Assembly: GCA_011365055.1 (NCBI GenBank)
Contig: RDOG01000001.1
Span: 124,001 to 188,000, forward strand
DNA: 64,000 bases
Direction of reading: 5' to 3'
Source: Promethearchaeota archaeon
GTDB lineage: Archaea > Asgardarchaeota > Lokiarchaeia > Helarchaeales > RDOG01
The position numbers and the translations under genes were made by a program. Shown piece by piece: positions 9,228 to 18,350 of this stretch (position 1 is its first letter; every line of letters begins with the position of its first letter). The notes below the pieces were generated by a model. It was not told where the DNA came from. It did no database searches and saw only the letters and a list, made by a program, of their open reading frames with translations.

Positions 9228-9707
9228 ATGACCAAAAAAAACAAAATAGAATTGAATTTAAGCGATATAGATTTAAAGATTTTAAAATTACTTCAAAAAG
9301 ATGGAAGAATTCCTATTTCTGATATTCATAAGCAGACCGGAATAGCAGAAAGTACCATAATTTACCATCTTAAAAAATTACATTCAAACTCAATCATAAA
9401 AGGATACATTCCGATTTTAGATTTTAATAAATTAGGTTGGAATGTATTTTCACATGTGGGGATTGAGGTTGAACCTGATAAAATTATGCCGGTTTGTGAA
9501 AAATTAAAAAGTTATGATCAAATTTCGGAAGTATTAGAAAGTGCAGGTAAATTCGATATAATAGCTACAATATATAGTAAAAATTTAGAATCTTTAAGTG
9601 AATTTTTAGACCAACAAATAAGAAAAATTCCAGGTGTTAAAGAAATTAACGTAACACCCATATTAAAAATTCATAAATTTAAAAATTTCGAATATCCAAA
9701 GGAATAA
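9228..9707 (+). CDS. Lrp/AsnC-family transcriptional regulator
   Basis: The protein has about 159 residues. An N-terminal winged helix (LSDIDLKILKLLQKDGR, then the recognition-helix part TGIAESTIIYHLKKL) is followed by an AsnC/RAM ligand-binding domain with the characteristic IPGVKEINVTPILK strand. Lrp/AsnC proteins form octamers or dimers and bind DNA in response to amino acids or other metabolites. I choose ATG 9228; the in-frame TTG at 9219 adds only three residues. The target is unknown. The convergent neighbour is the ClC gene and the divergent neighbour the PH-like membrane gene, so either or both could be controlled by it. Confidence 0.85.
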   Translation: MTKKNKIELNLSDIDLKILKLLQKDGRIPISDIHKQTGIAESTIIYHLKKLHSNSIIKGYIPILDFNKLGWNVFSHVGIEVEPDKIMPVCEKLKSYDQISEVLESAGKFDIIATIYSKNLESLSEFLDQQIRKIPGVKEINVTPILKIHKFKNFEYPKE

Positions 9708-9714
9708 ATATTAA

Positions 9715-11505
9715 TTATTTGTCTTTTTCTTCATCAGATTCTAATAATTTTGCTTTGATGGATTCCAATTCGTGAGCTTTAACAATATCTGATCTTGTAA
9801 TTATTCCTAATATTTTTTTGGGATTTCTCCTATCAACAACAGGAAGTCTGCCTATATCATGCTTTAACATTTTAATCATTATATCATGTATTGTTTCATC
9901 AGGGAACGATGAAATTAATTTTCTTTTACATAAATCTTTAGCTAAAATTTCTTTATTCCCATCTAAAATTGCTTTTCTTACATCACTAAAAGCCACAATA
10001 CCAATAAGCTCTTTTTCTTTATTAAGGACAGGATAACCCATATGTTGCTCCATTTCAATTTTTTCTAATAATTCAAAAATGGGCATTTCCTCATCAATTG
10101 TGGCAACATTTTTATTCATAACCTCAGAAACTTCAATATCATCATATAAATCCGTGTAGTAATTGTATTTTATTCGGACTCCTCTTCTGAGTAATTTTAG
10201 AGTGTAAATATTTTCCTCTTTCATTATTAATGAATTAATTAAATAACTTAAAACACAACTTATCATTAATGGAATTATAAGTAGATAATCTGAAGTCATT
10301 TCTACTGTCATTATAATACAAGTTAATGGAGCACGAGCCACACCAGCGAATAAAGCACCCATCCCGACCAATGCAAATGCCATTGGATAAGATACTTGTC
10401 CTGGGAATAGAAAATAGAATAAGAACCCAATACAACCACCAAAAGTTGCCCCAATGAATAAAGAAGGTGCGAAAATTCCACCGCTACCACCACTACCGAC
10501 AGTCAAAGACGTTGCAAATATTTTAAATAACCCTAAAAGTAATAAAGTAAAAACTGGAATTCCTAGTCCCAAAGTCAACTCTATCGTTTCATAACCGACG
10601 CCCATAATTGATTGAGAGAAGAATAAAGCTATTAATCCAACACCCAATCCTCCAAGAGCTGGTTTTAAGTAATTTGGTATTTTAATTTTATCAAAAATGT
10701 CTTCAATAAAATAAAAGAATTTAACAAAAAAAATACCTAAAAATCCCAATATAATTCCTAATAGTGCATATAATATGAAATCAAAGGGTCCATTAAACCA
10801 AAAAACAGTTTGTATAAAAAAAGCTGGATGATTTCCTAAAAATAATATTGATATTAAATTTGCTATTACAATGGACATTATTAAATTGATTAATATTTTT
10901 GCGTTTAGTCTTGTCATACTGAGAATAACTTCAATACCAAACAATAACCCTCCAAACGGTGCATTAAATGTTGCAGCGATTCCTGAAGATACACCACATG
11001 CCACTAATATTTTGATATTATTTTCATCTAATTTACTAACTTGACCAATTGTCGAACCTGCACTTGCACCAATTTGAGCAATAGGTCCTTCTCGCCCTGC
11101 CGAACCTCCTGAGCCAATAGTGATGCTAGACACTAGCATTTTTAAAAGTGCAACTCTTTTATTTATGCGTCCACCTTTTAATGCCATGGATTCCATTATT
11201 TCTGGAACTCCATGACCTTTTGTCTCCTTTCCTAATCGATTTGTTAGAAGCCCAACAATTAATCCACCAATAACTGGAGGTAACATGATAAAAGTGGCGC
11301 CTAAATAAAAGGGAATTAAATTAAATAATAAGTGGTTAAAAAATATTAGGTATCTAAAAAATATAGCTCCAAATCCACTAATAACTCCAATTAAAATTGA
11401 TAATAAAAACATTAAAAGCATTTTATGCTCGTAGATATTATGAATGAATTTTTCATTCATTTTTTTTAATAAACTCTTAAATTTAAAATTCAAAATTTGC
11501 ACCAT
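9715..11505 (-). CDS. ClC-family chloride channel/transporter with CBS pair
   Basis: The 596-residue protein has the ClC core of about 12 membrane segments and a C-terminal pair of CBS domains (~residues 470-590) that usually bind adenine nucleotides. Selectivity-filter motifs are clear: GSGGSAGREGP (131-141, with gating Glu139), GSGGSGGIFAP (near 340) and the NAPFGG block. At the position of the internal proton glutamate of ClC exchangers it reads IEV (residues 191-193), so valine replaces it. This is seen in vertebrate ClC channels and in some atypical exchangers. Cl-/H+ exchange is therefore doubtful and passive chloride conductance possible. It is convergent with the Lrp-type gene. Confidence 0.9.
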   Translation of the reverse strand: MVQILNFKFKSLLKKMNEKFIHNIYEHKMLLMFLLSILIGVISGFGAIFFRYLIFFNHLLFNLIPFYLGATFIMLPPVIGGLIVGLLTNRLGKETKGHGVPEIMESMALKGGRINKRVALLKMLVSSITIGSGGSAGREGPIAQIGASAGSTIGQVSKLDENNIKILVACGVSSGIAATFNAPFGGLLFGIEVILSMTRLNAKILINLIMSIVIANLISILFLGNHPAFFIQTVFWFNGPFDFILYALLGIILGFLGIFFVKFFYFIEDIFDKIKIPNYLKPALGGLGVGLIALFFSQSIMGVGYETIELTLGLGIPVFTLLLLGLFKIFATSLTVGSGGSGGIFAPSLFIGATFGGCIGFLFYFLFPGQVSYPMAFALVGMGALFAGVARAPLTCIIMTVEMTSDYLLIIPLMISCVLSYLINSLIMKEENIYTLKLLRRGVRIKYNYYTDLYDDIEVSEVMNKNVATIDEEMPIFELLEKIEMEQHMGYPVLNKEKELIGIVAFSDVRKAILDGNKEILAKDLCKRKLISSFPDETIHDIMIKMLKHDIGRLPVVDRRNPKKILGIITRSDIVKAHELESIKAKLLESDEEKDK

Positions 11506-11771
11506 AGTAAAATTAAGAACTATTTAAAACGACAAACTCTCAAATTTTAAAAAAGTTAATTAAAAAATTTATTTCTTATAAAAATTACAATCTTTAAAGT
11601 AATAAATTGTAATTAAGTCAAATTATTTTTTTCTTTATGAAGCATTTTTCAATTTTTACCATTAAAATAAATTATTTATAAGGTACCTTTACTTAGATAC
11701 CAGAAAAATATATAAAAATTAGATAAAATTTTAGACATTATTCCTATTTGAGAAAATAAAAGGAAAATAAA

Positions 11772-12545
11772 ATGAGACTCTGTGAAGAATGTTACCATTT
11801 AATTGTAAATGGTGATGGAAAGAAGTTCTGCTTTTCAGAAGGGTTTAATTTAAGAGATTCTTCTTCTTCTAAAAGTTGCCCATATTTTATTAATAAAAAT
11901 GAACCTTTAAAACCTTGTCCTGACTGCCAAGGCATACATAGAATGAAATCTGATTTCTGTAAAAATTGTAAAATCGTTAAAAACTTAGATTTAAAGTATA
12001 AAGAAGATTATGAAAATGAAAAAGTTGGAAAATATTCCTTAGAAGAAATTGAGAATATGAATAAAGAAATCCATTTTGTAGAAGACGTTATTAGTTCAGA
12101 TATTCTTGATTTAATTCAAAAAATAAAGAATGAATTAAATAATGGCATCAAATCTCCTTTTTTCTATAAAAAAATAAATGAAGAAATTACACTATTAGAA
12201 AGACAATTATCTATTACTAAAGAAATTGTAAAAATAGATGAGATGATTAATGGCATTATTTCATCTATAAATAAAGTAATTCAACAAGTTAAAGATAAAA
12301 ACCAAACAGAATTCTCTGATGAATTAGATCTTATGAAAATAGAAAGTAAATTATCAATACAAATAATTAAATTAGTATCAAAAATTAATAATCTAATAGA
12401 TGAATATCATCTTGAAGAATCAGACAAAATTTTAAATGATCTAAAAGAAATTTTTAATCATCTCAAAAAGATAGAAGATATTTCACAAGTAAAGGAAATT
12501 CAAAAAAAATTCATAGTATTTAGAGATAATATAGTCAAAATTTAA
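11772..12545 (+). CDS. zinc-ribbon plus coiled-coil protein, unknown
   Basis: The protein has 257 residues. The first ~75 hold four cysteine pairs or singles arranged as zinc-binding knuckles (LCEEC, KFC, SCPY, PCPDC, FCKNC). The rest is predicted long helices, rich in Glu, Lys and Ile, with heptad-like spacing. I do not recognise the family. It lies 100 bases before the first ATP synthase gene in the same direction, but a candidate promoter separates the two, so it need not belong to that operon. A scaffold or nucleic-acid-associated role would be guesswork. Confidence 0.6.
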   Translation: MRLCEECYHLIVNGDGKKFCFSEGFNLRDSSSSKSCPYFINKNEPLKPCPDCQGIHRMKSDFCKNCKIVKNLDLKYKEDYENEKVGKYSLEEIENMNKEIHFVEDVISSDILDLIQKIKNELNNGIKSPFFYKKINEEITLLERQLSITKEIVKIDEMINGIISSINKVIQQVKDKNQTEFSDELDLMKIESKLSIQIIKLVSKINNLIDEYHLEESDKILNDLKEIFNHLKKIEDISQVKEIQKKFIVFRDNIVKI

Positions 12546-12616
12546 TCATATTCTACTATAATAATTTCAAAATTTTCTTAATAATCAGTCTAAAAATTTA
12601 AAAATTATTAAATTGT

Positions 12617-12628
12617 TTATTTATAAAA
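12617..12628 (+). promoter_or_regulatory. candidate TATA box of the ATP synthase operon
   Basis: A TTTATAAAA element lies centred about 24 bases before the ATG of the subunit F gene (12647). Archaeal TATA boxes lie ~26 bases before the transcription start, so this spacing predicts an essentially leaderless mRNA, consistent with the absence of a Shine-Dalgarno sequence in front of that ATG. In AT-rich DNA such matches occur by chance, so confidence is limited. Confidence 0.4.
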
Positions 12629-12646
12629 ATGATTAATTGAAGTTCT

Positions 12647-12955
12647 ATGTACGTTCATATTATCGGAGATCGAGATACAGTTATTGGTTTTAAGCTAGCT
12701 GGTGTTATAAAGGGAACAATCATTGAAAGTTCATATGAGGCAAAAAAAATAATTGATGGTTATTTATTGAGTTCAGATATCGGAATTATAATAATCACAG
12801 AGACAATTTTCCATGATCTTGAAGATTTTATCCTAGAAATTAAGACGAAAAGAAGAACTCCAATCATTACAGCGATACCTGATAGAAAAGGAAGCCGAGA
12901 TGATATAATTACAATAGATAATTTATTAAGAAAATCTTTTGGATTTAGATCTTAG
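12647..12955 (+). CDS. atpF: A-type ATP synthase subunit F
   Basis: The 102-residue central-stalk subunit has the family's opening (VHIIGDRDTVIGFKLAG), the middle strand SDIGIIIITE and the late TPIITAIPDRKG motif. Length and motifs are typical. It is the first gene of the operon here, whereas F lies between C and A in most archaeal operons. It binds the D subunit in the rotor and influences ATP hydrolysis. ATG 12647 has no ribosome-binding sequence, in line with a leaderless transcript. Confidence 0.9.
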   Translation: MYVHIIGDRDTVIGFKLAGVIKGTIIESSYEAKKIIDGYLLSSDIGIIIITETIFHDLEDFILEIKTKRRTPIITAIPDRKGSRDDIITIDNLLRKSFGFRS

Positions 12956-12980
12956 ATAAAACAGAATAAATTTGATAAAT

Positions 12981-13706
12981 ATGACTGTAAATTTAGAATT
13001 AGAAAAATTGGATGAAGGATATAAAAAAATCTTTAATGAAGTCATCCAGAAATTTAATAAAGAAGCGGAAGATATCATATTAGAAGGCTATAAAAAAGCT
13101 AAAAAGATTAAGGACGATGCTAAAGCCGAAATTGAAAATGAAGTTGAACGAATACTTAATAAAGCAAAAAAAATTGAATCTGGGAAAAAAAATAAGATAA
13201 TTTCAAGTCTTGAAATAGATTTAAGGAGAAATACGCTTTTAAAGAAAAATGAAATTATTGAAGATATATTAAATCAAGTTATTGAAAGATTAAAGGAATT
13301 CAGTAAAAATAATCCAAGATATAAACATTATTTACTACATTTTATTGAACAAGCTATTGACACAGTATTAAAAGTGAAATTAGCTCAAATTGAAACAAAA
13401 AGGACAGAAGTTATAAAATTTTGTGAAGCAATGAATTTGAATCAAGAAAATATAGTAAAAGAAGATTTTGGAATTTTAATTTATATAAATGAAAACGATA
13501 AAAAATATTTAACAGATAAAGAAATTAACGAATATAAGAACAAATATTATAAAAATATTAAAATTGAGATTGATAATAACATTATTGGGGGAGCTCGAAT
13601 AGTTACTTCAGATAATTCGATATTATTTGAAAATACTCTAAAAAATCGATTAGAACAAAGGAAAACTGATATTATTAGAAAAATCTCAGATATTTTATGG
13701 GGTTAA
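12981..13706 (+). CDS. atpE: A-type ATP synthase subunit E
   Basis: The ~241-residue peripheral-stalk subunit has a long, highly charged N-terminal helix (residues ~10-90, Glu/Lys/Ala-rich) that forms a heterodimeric coiled coil with subunit H. Its globular C-terminal part contains IDNNIIGGARIVTSDNSI, the conserved GG-x-hydrophobic block of this family. ATG 12981 is preferred over the in-frame TTG at 12972. It ends one base before the start of the A subunit gene, a tight coupling. It anchors the stator to the catalytic head. Confidence 0.88.
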   Translation: MTVNLELEKLDEGYKKIFNEVIQKFNKEAEDIILEGYKKAKKIKDDAKAEIENEVERILNKAKKIESGKKNKIISSLEIDLRRNTLLKKNEIIEDILNQVIERLKEFSKNNPRYKHYLLHFIEQAIDTVLKVKLAQIETKRTEVIKFCEAMNLNQENIVKEDFGILIYINENDKKYLTDKEINEYKNKYYKNIKIEIDNNIIGGARIVTSDNSILFENTLKNRLEQRKTDIIRKISDILWG

Positions 13707-13707
13707 T

Positions 13708-15480
13708 ATGGGAGACGCAAGGATAAATTGGATTTCTGGGGCTGTAGTGAAAGCAACTGGATCTGAGATTAAAAATGCTCGTATGCATGAGATTGTAAAG
13801 GTTGGCGAAGCGAAATTAATAGGAGAAGTTATAAAATTAGATGGCGAAGTTGCTCATATTCAAATCTTTGAAGAATCAACTGGATTAACTCCTGGTGAAC
13901 CAGTCGAATTAACGGGTGCACCTTTGTCCATTGAATTAGGTCCTGGTATTTTAGGAGGAATTTTTGATGGAATACAAAGACCTTTAACCTTATTAAAAAA
14001 AATATCAGGTATTTTTATTAAAAGAGGAGTTACTGTAGAGCAATTATCAAGAGATATAAAATGGAATTTTGAACCAATTATAAAAAAAGGAGAGATTGTT
14101 AGGGGAGGACAAATAATAGGAAATGTCATTGAAAAAGAATATTTTAAACATTATATTATGGTTCCACCAGAAATATATGGTAAGATAGAAAATATTGTTC
14201 CCGAAGGCAAATATACAATAACTGAACCTATTGCAACTCTATCAAATAAAAATTTAAAATATGAATTATTTTTAGTTCAAAAATGGCCTGCTAGAAAACC
14301 TCGACCATATAATAGTAGGTTGAAATCCGAAGACTTATTTATTTCAGGACAAAGAGCTATTGATACTTTTTTTCCTATAGCTGAAGGTGGAACTGCTGCA
14401 ATACCTGGAGGTTTTGGATCTGGAAAAACTGTTACTCTTCAAACTTTGGCAAAATGGTCTCAAGTCGATTTGATAGTATATATTGGTTGTGGTGAACGTG
14501 GGAATGAAATGGCAGAGGTATTAGAAGAATTTCCAGAAATAATTGATCCACAAACAAATAGAAGTCTTATGGAAAGGATGGTTTTAGTTGCAAACACTTC
14601 CAACATGCCTGTTGCTGCAAGAGAATCTTCAATTTATACTGGGATTACAATTGCAGAGTATTTTCGTGATATGGGATATTCAGTTGCCTTAATGGCTGAT
14701 TCAACAAGTAGATGGGCTGAAGCACTAAGAGAAATTTCGGGTTATTTAGAGGAAATTCCCGCTGAAAGAGGTTATCCTCCTTATCTAGCTTCTAATTTGG
14801 CAGAATTCTTTGAACGAGGAGGTAAAGTTCATAATATTGGAAATAATAAGACAGGTTCTGTTACTATTATGGGTGCAGTATCTCCACCATCATCTGATTT
14901 CTCTGATCCCGTAGTCCAAATAGTTAAAAATTTAGTTGATGTCTTTTGGGCTTTAGATAAAGATTTAGCTTATGCAAGGCATTATCCTGCTATTAATTGG
15001 AATATTAGTTATTCAGATCATCTAAATACGGTAATAAACTGGTATCAAGAAAATATATCAATGGATTGGTTAGAATATAGAGCTAAAGCACTAGATATTT
15101 TAAGACAAGATGAAGAATTAAAGAGAATGGTCAAGTTAATTGGACCAGATGCACTTCCCGACAAGTTAAGATTAGTTTTAAAAATGATAGAGATTTTAAA
15201 AGAGGGTTTTTTGAATCAAAACGCCTATGATATAATAGATACGTTTTCAACACCCAATAAACAATTTAAAATGTTAAAAATAATGATTGATTTTTATGAA
15301 AAATGTTCTGATCTTGTTGATAAGAAAGTACCAATATATCGATTTTTAAATTTGCCAGTTATTTCTGAAATGATGAAAATGAAATCAAATGTTCCAAACG
15401 ATGAATTAGAGTTATTAGATCTTCTAGCTAAGCGTTTTGAAAAAGAATTATCAGAAATTGAGAGAGGAATTGTGGGATAA
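13708..15480 (+). CDS. atpA: A-type ATP synthase catalytic subunit A
   Basis: The 590-residue catalytic subunit has the P-loop GGFGSGKT at residues 234-241, preceded by the A-subunit-specific non-homologous insert (residues ~115-200) with EGKYTITEPIA. Further blocks are the catalytic-glutamate region CGERGNEMAE, ADSTSRWAEALREISGYLEEIPAERGYP and the adenine-contact region near SYSDH. It has full family length and no intein. Three A subunits alternate with three B subunits in the head and make or hydrolyse ATP. ATG 13708 is one base after the E stop. Confidence 0.98.
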   Translation: MGDARINWISGAVVKATGSEIKNARMHEIVKVGEAKLIGEVIKLDGEVAHIQIFEESTGLTPGEPVELTGAPLSIELGPGILGGIFDGIQRPLTLLKKISGIFIKRGVTVEQLSRDIKWNFEPIIKKGEIVRGGQIIGNVIEKEYFKHYIMVPPEIYGKIENIVPEGKYTITEPIATLSNKNLKYELFLVQKWPARKPRPYNSRLKSEDLFISGQRAIDTFFPIAEGGTAAIPGGFGSGKTVTLQTLAKWSQVDLIVYIGCGERGNEMAEVLEEFPEIIDPQTNRSLMERMVLVANTSNMPVAARESSIYTGITIAEYFRDMGYSVALMADSTSRWAEALREISGYLEEIPAERGYPPYLASNLAEFFERGGKVHNIGNNKTGSVTIMGAVSPPSSDFSDPVVQIVKNLVDVFWALDKDLAYARHYPAINWNISYSDHLNTVINWYQENISMDWLEYRAKALDILRQDEELKRMVKLIGPDALPDKLRLVLKMIEILKEGFLNQNAYDIIDTFSTPNKQFKMLKIMIDFYEKCSDLVDKKVPIYRFLNLPVISEMMKMKSNVPNDELELLDLLAKRFEKELSEIERGIVG

Positions 15481-15489
15481 GGGTTTAGT

Positions 15490-16869
15490 ATGGAGAATTT
15501 AATAACTTATAAGGGTGTAACTAAAATTCAAGGACCTCTTTTATTTATGGAGGGTAATGTAGGCATTGGATATAATGAAATTGCTGAAATTGAAACGCCA
15601 ACCGGAGAAATTAGAATCGGTAGAGTTTTAGAATCAAGTATCAAATATTTATTAATAGAAGTATTTGGTGGTACTTCAGAATTATCACTATCCGAAACTA
15701 AAATTCGTTTTACTGGTGAACCATTACACATAATTGTATCTGAAGAAATGATGGGACGAATTTATAATGGATTGGGGAAACCTATCGATGGGGGTCCAGA
15801 AGTATTTCATGGTGAAAAAAGAGATATTAATTCGAGTCCAATAAATCCATTTTCTCGTGAATATCCAAAGGATTCCATTCAAACAGGAATTTCCGGGATT
15901 GATGGTTTAAACACACTTGTCAGAGGACAAAAAATCCCAATTTTTTCTGGTTCTGGATTACCTCATTCGAGATTAGCTGCTCAAATAGCTCGACAAGCTA
16001 CAATTAAAAATAAAAAAGAAAAGTTTGTTGTTGTTTTTGGTGCAATGGGATTAAAACATGGATTAGCAGATTTTTTCAAAACTGATTTTGAAGAATCAGG
16101 TTCTTTTAAAGATGTAATAATGATATTGAATTTAGCAGAAGATCCCCCAACTGAAAGATTAATCACTCCGAGAATTGCACTAACAATAGCTGAATATTTG
16201 GCATATGAATTGGATTATCATTGTCTAGTGATTTTAACTGATATGACAAGTTATGCTGATGCTTTACGTGAAGTTTCTTCAGCAAAAGGTGAAATTCCTA
16301 GTAGAAAAGGATATCCTGGATATCTATATACCGATTTGGCTACTATTTATGAACGAGCAGGGCGTATTAAAGGAAAAACAGGAACTATTACTCAAATCCC
16401 AATTTTAAGCATGCCTAATGATGATATTGGGCACCCGATTCCAGATTTAACAGGTTATGTAACAGAAGGTCAAATTTCATTATCTAGATCGTTGCATATG
16501 AGCGATGTTTATCCGCCGATTGAACCTCTGTCATCATTATCGCGTTTAATGAAAAGCGGAATTGGAAAAGATCATACTCGAGAAGATCATGCAAGTTTAG
16601 CAAATCAATTATTCGCATCATATGCAAAATCAATTGAAATTGAAAGTTTATCTAATATAATTGGAGATGAAGAATTATCTGATCTAGATAAAAAATATTT
16701 GAAATTTAAAGAAAGTTTCATTAGAGATTTTATTAGTCAAGATTTTAATGAGAATAGAACTTTTGAACAGACTTTAGATACCGGTTGGAAGGTTCTTTCA
16801 ATACTACCAAGATCAGAATTAATTAGAATTCCAGAAAATTTAATTGATAAATATTATGGAACAAAATAA
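15490..16869 (+). CDS. atpB: A-type ATP synthase regulatory subunit B
   Basis: The 459-residue non-catalytic head subunit is homologous to A but has no canonical P-loop; the corresponding loop reads [11 protein letters not shown] near residue 155. Conserved blocks include [60 protein letters not shown] and the late [16 protein letters not shown] stretch (seen here as [13 protein letters not shown]). Length is typical. It follows A after 9 bases and precedes D, the standard A-B-D arrangement. Confidence 0.97.
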   Translation: MENLITYKGVTKIQGPLLFMEGNVGIGYNEIAEIETPTGEIRIGRVLESSIKYLLIEVFGGTSELSLSETKIRFTGEPLHIIVSEEMMGRIYNGLGKPIDGGPEVFHGEKRDINSSPINPFSREYPKDSIQTGISGIDGLNTLVRGQKIPIFSGSGLPHSRLAAQIARQATIKNKKEKFVVVFGAMGLKHGLADFFKTDFEESGSFKDVIMILNLAEDPPTERLITPRIALTIAEYLAYELDYHCLVILTDMTSYADALREVSSAKGEIPSRKGYPGYLYTDLATIYERAGRIKGKTGTITQIPILSMPNDDIGHPIPDLTGYVTEGQISLSRSLHMSDVYPPIEPLSSLSRLMKSGIGKDHTREDHASLANQLFASYAKSIEIESLSNIIGDEELSDLDKKYLKFKESFIRDFISQDFNENRTFEQTLDTGWKVLSILPRSELIRIPENLIDKYYGTK

Positions 16870-16888
16870 AGCAAATTAAGGTAAAAAA

Positions 16889-17530
16889 ATGTCTTTCTTA
16901 AAGGAAGTTAAACCTACAAGAGGAGAATTACTAATACTCCAAAAAGATCAATTATATATCAATAAAGCAGTTTCCTTATTAGATGAAAAAGCTACAGTTT
17001 TATCTATTCGACTAAAAGAATTAACTTTTCGAGTAAATCGTTTAAGAAAGGAAATCCAAGAAAATTTAGCTGAAGCATTTAATAAATTAGCATTAGCAAA
17101 TATGCAAATGGGCTTGGATGGTGTTGACGAAATAGCAGATACATCTAGAATAAAAACGGAAATATCAATAAAAGAACAAAGTTTTATGGGTATTGTCATA
17201 CCTGAAATAAATTTGATGGAAATAAAAGTTCCGTTGCCAGATTTCGGAATCTTTAAAACAAGTATTTATTTAGATGAAGCACAAAAATTGTTTTCATACA
17301 TTTTAGTCTTAGTTTTAAAATACACAGAAGTCGAAAATAGTGCATTTAGAATTTTAACAGAATTAAGAAAAACACAAAAGAGATTGAATGCTTTAGAATA
17401 TATATTAATTCCCGAATACAATAAAACAATCAATAAAATAGAAGGTTATATTGAAGAATCAGAAAGAGATGAAATTATTTCCATGAAAGTAATAAAAGAT
17501 TATATTTTACAAAAATCTTCTAATAAATGA
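16889..17530 (+). CDS. atpD: A-type ATP synthase subunit D
   Basis: The 213-residue central rotor shaft has two long antiparallel helices at the two ends (residues ~5-75 and ~130-205). It also shows the family-typical N-terminal PTRGELLILQKDQL and the C-terminal RTQRRLNALE-like block, here KTQKRLNALEYILIP. ATG 16889 is preceded by AAGGTAAAA. It transmits rotation between the head and the membrane ring. The next gene is a universal stress protein instead of another ATPase subunit. Confidence 0.95.
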   Translation: MSFLKEVKPTRGELLILQKDQLYINKAVSLLDEKATVLSIRLKELTFRVNRLRKEIQENLAEAFNKLALANMQMGLDGVDEIADTSRIKTEISIKEQSFMGIVIPEINLMEIKVPLPDFGIFKTSIYLDEAQKLFSYILVLVLKYTEVENSAFRILTELRKTQKRLNALEYILIPEYNKTINKIEGYIEESERDEIISMKVIKDYILQKSSNK

Positions 17531-17543
17531 GAAGTTGAATTTT

Positions 17544-17981
17544 ATGATGTCTATTAAAAATATTTTAATTGCAATCGATGGGTCTGAACACTCGGAAAAA
17601 GCAATTAATTACGGGATTATGCTTGCAAAACAAAACGGTTCTAAATTATTTGGATTACATGTAATAGAAGAAAAAGTACTATCAGCATATAAATTAATGA
17701 AAAAAAATGTCAATGAATTAAAAAAAGAATTACATGAAAAAGGAAGGTATATTTTATCAAATTTTGAAAAAATTGCAATTTCAAATAAGATAGAATTCCA
17801 ATCAGAAATACGGGAAGGCCTAGCATACCAAATTATTATTGAATTTGCAGAAAAAAATAAAATTGATTTGATTATAATTGGTCATAAGAGTGATACTAGA
17901 CCATTAACTTCACGTTATATTGGAAGTACTGTAAAAAGTCTAATAGAATACATAATTTGTCCTATTTTAATAATAAATTAA
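17544..17981 (+). CDS. universal stress protein (UspA-type) embedded in the ATPase operon
   Basis: The ~145-residue protein has the Rossmann-like USP fold: ILIAIDGSEHSEKA at the N-terminus, LFGLHVIEE and a C-terminal ATP-binding signature of the type G-2x-G-9x-G(S/T), here IIGHKSDTRPLTSRYIGSTVKSLIEY. ATG 17544 or 17547 starts the protein; an upstream TTG also exists. It lies 14 bases after subunit D and 18 bases before subunit K on the same strand, so it is almost certainly cotranscribed with the ATP synthase. USPs often bind ATP and AMP. A role in sensing ATP level or tuning the enzyme is an attractive inference only. Confidence 0.88.
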   Translation: MMSIKNILIAIDGSEHSEKAINYGIMLAKQNGSKLFGLHVIEEKVLSAYKLMKKNVNELKKELHEKGRYILSNFEKIAISNKIEFQSEIREGLAYQIIIEFAEKNKIDLIIIGHKSDTRPLTSRYIGSTVKSLIEYIICPILIIN

Positions 17982-17998
17982 AAAAGAAGTGATAAAAA

Positions 17999-18328
17999 AT
18001 GAATAAAACACAAAAAAAATTTGTTATTGTTTGTTTGGGTGCATTTTTAATATTCTTAGTAAATGCAGTAACTATAACTATTACAATGGCAGCAACTATT
18101 AGTCAACAACAAGCGACAACTAATATATATGCTCCAATTGCGGCAGCACTCGCGGTTGGTTTAAGTGGGATTGGTGCAGGATATGCAATAAGTTCTACTG
18201 GCTCAGCAGCAGTAGCACTTTTAGCTGAAAAAGAAGAAGGTTTTGTCAAAGCATTTATAATCGTCTCATTGGCTGAAGCAATAGCAATTTATGGTTTGAT
18301 AGTAGCTTTAATGATAATACTTCTATAA
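17999..18328 (+). CDS. atpK: A-type ATP synthase rotor-ring proteolipid (subunit K/c)
   Basis: The 109-residue proteolipid has a cleavable-looking hydrophobic leader (residues ~8-32), then two helices with a glycine-rich first hairpin arm (ALAVGLSGIGAGYAISSTGSA) and a second arm containing the ion-carrying glutamate E93 in VSLAEAIAIYGL. It is thus a single hairpin, as in most archaeal A-type rings, not a duplicated one. The ring translocates H+ or Na+. I see no obvious Gln/Thr sodium signature in the first arm but do not call the ion from sequence alone. Confidence 0.93.
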   Translation: MNKTQKKFVIVCLGAFLIFLVNAVTITITMAATISQQQATTNIYAPIAAALAVGLSGIGAGYAISSTGSAAVALLAEKEEGFVKAFIIVSLAEAIAIYGLIVALMIILL

Positions 18329-18350
18329 AACAATTTGACGGTTCTAAATT

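Noticed and set aside
9101..9322. 73-codon plus-strand frame before the Lrp-type gene
   Set aside because: It is low-complexity Lys/Ile coding from A/T runs and overlaps the true regulator gene in another frame.
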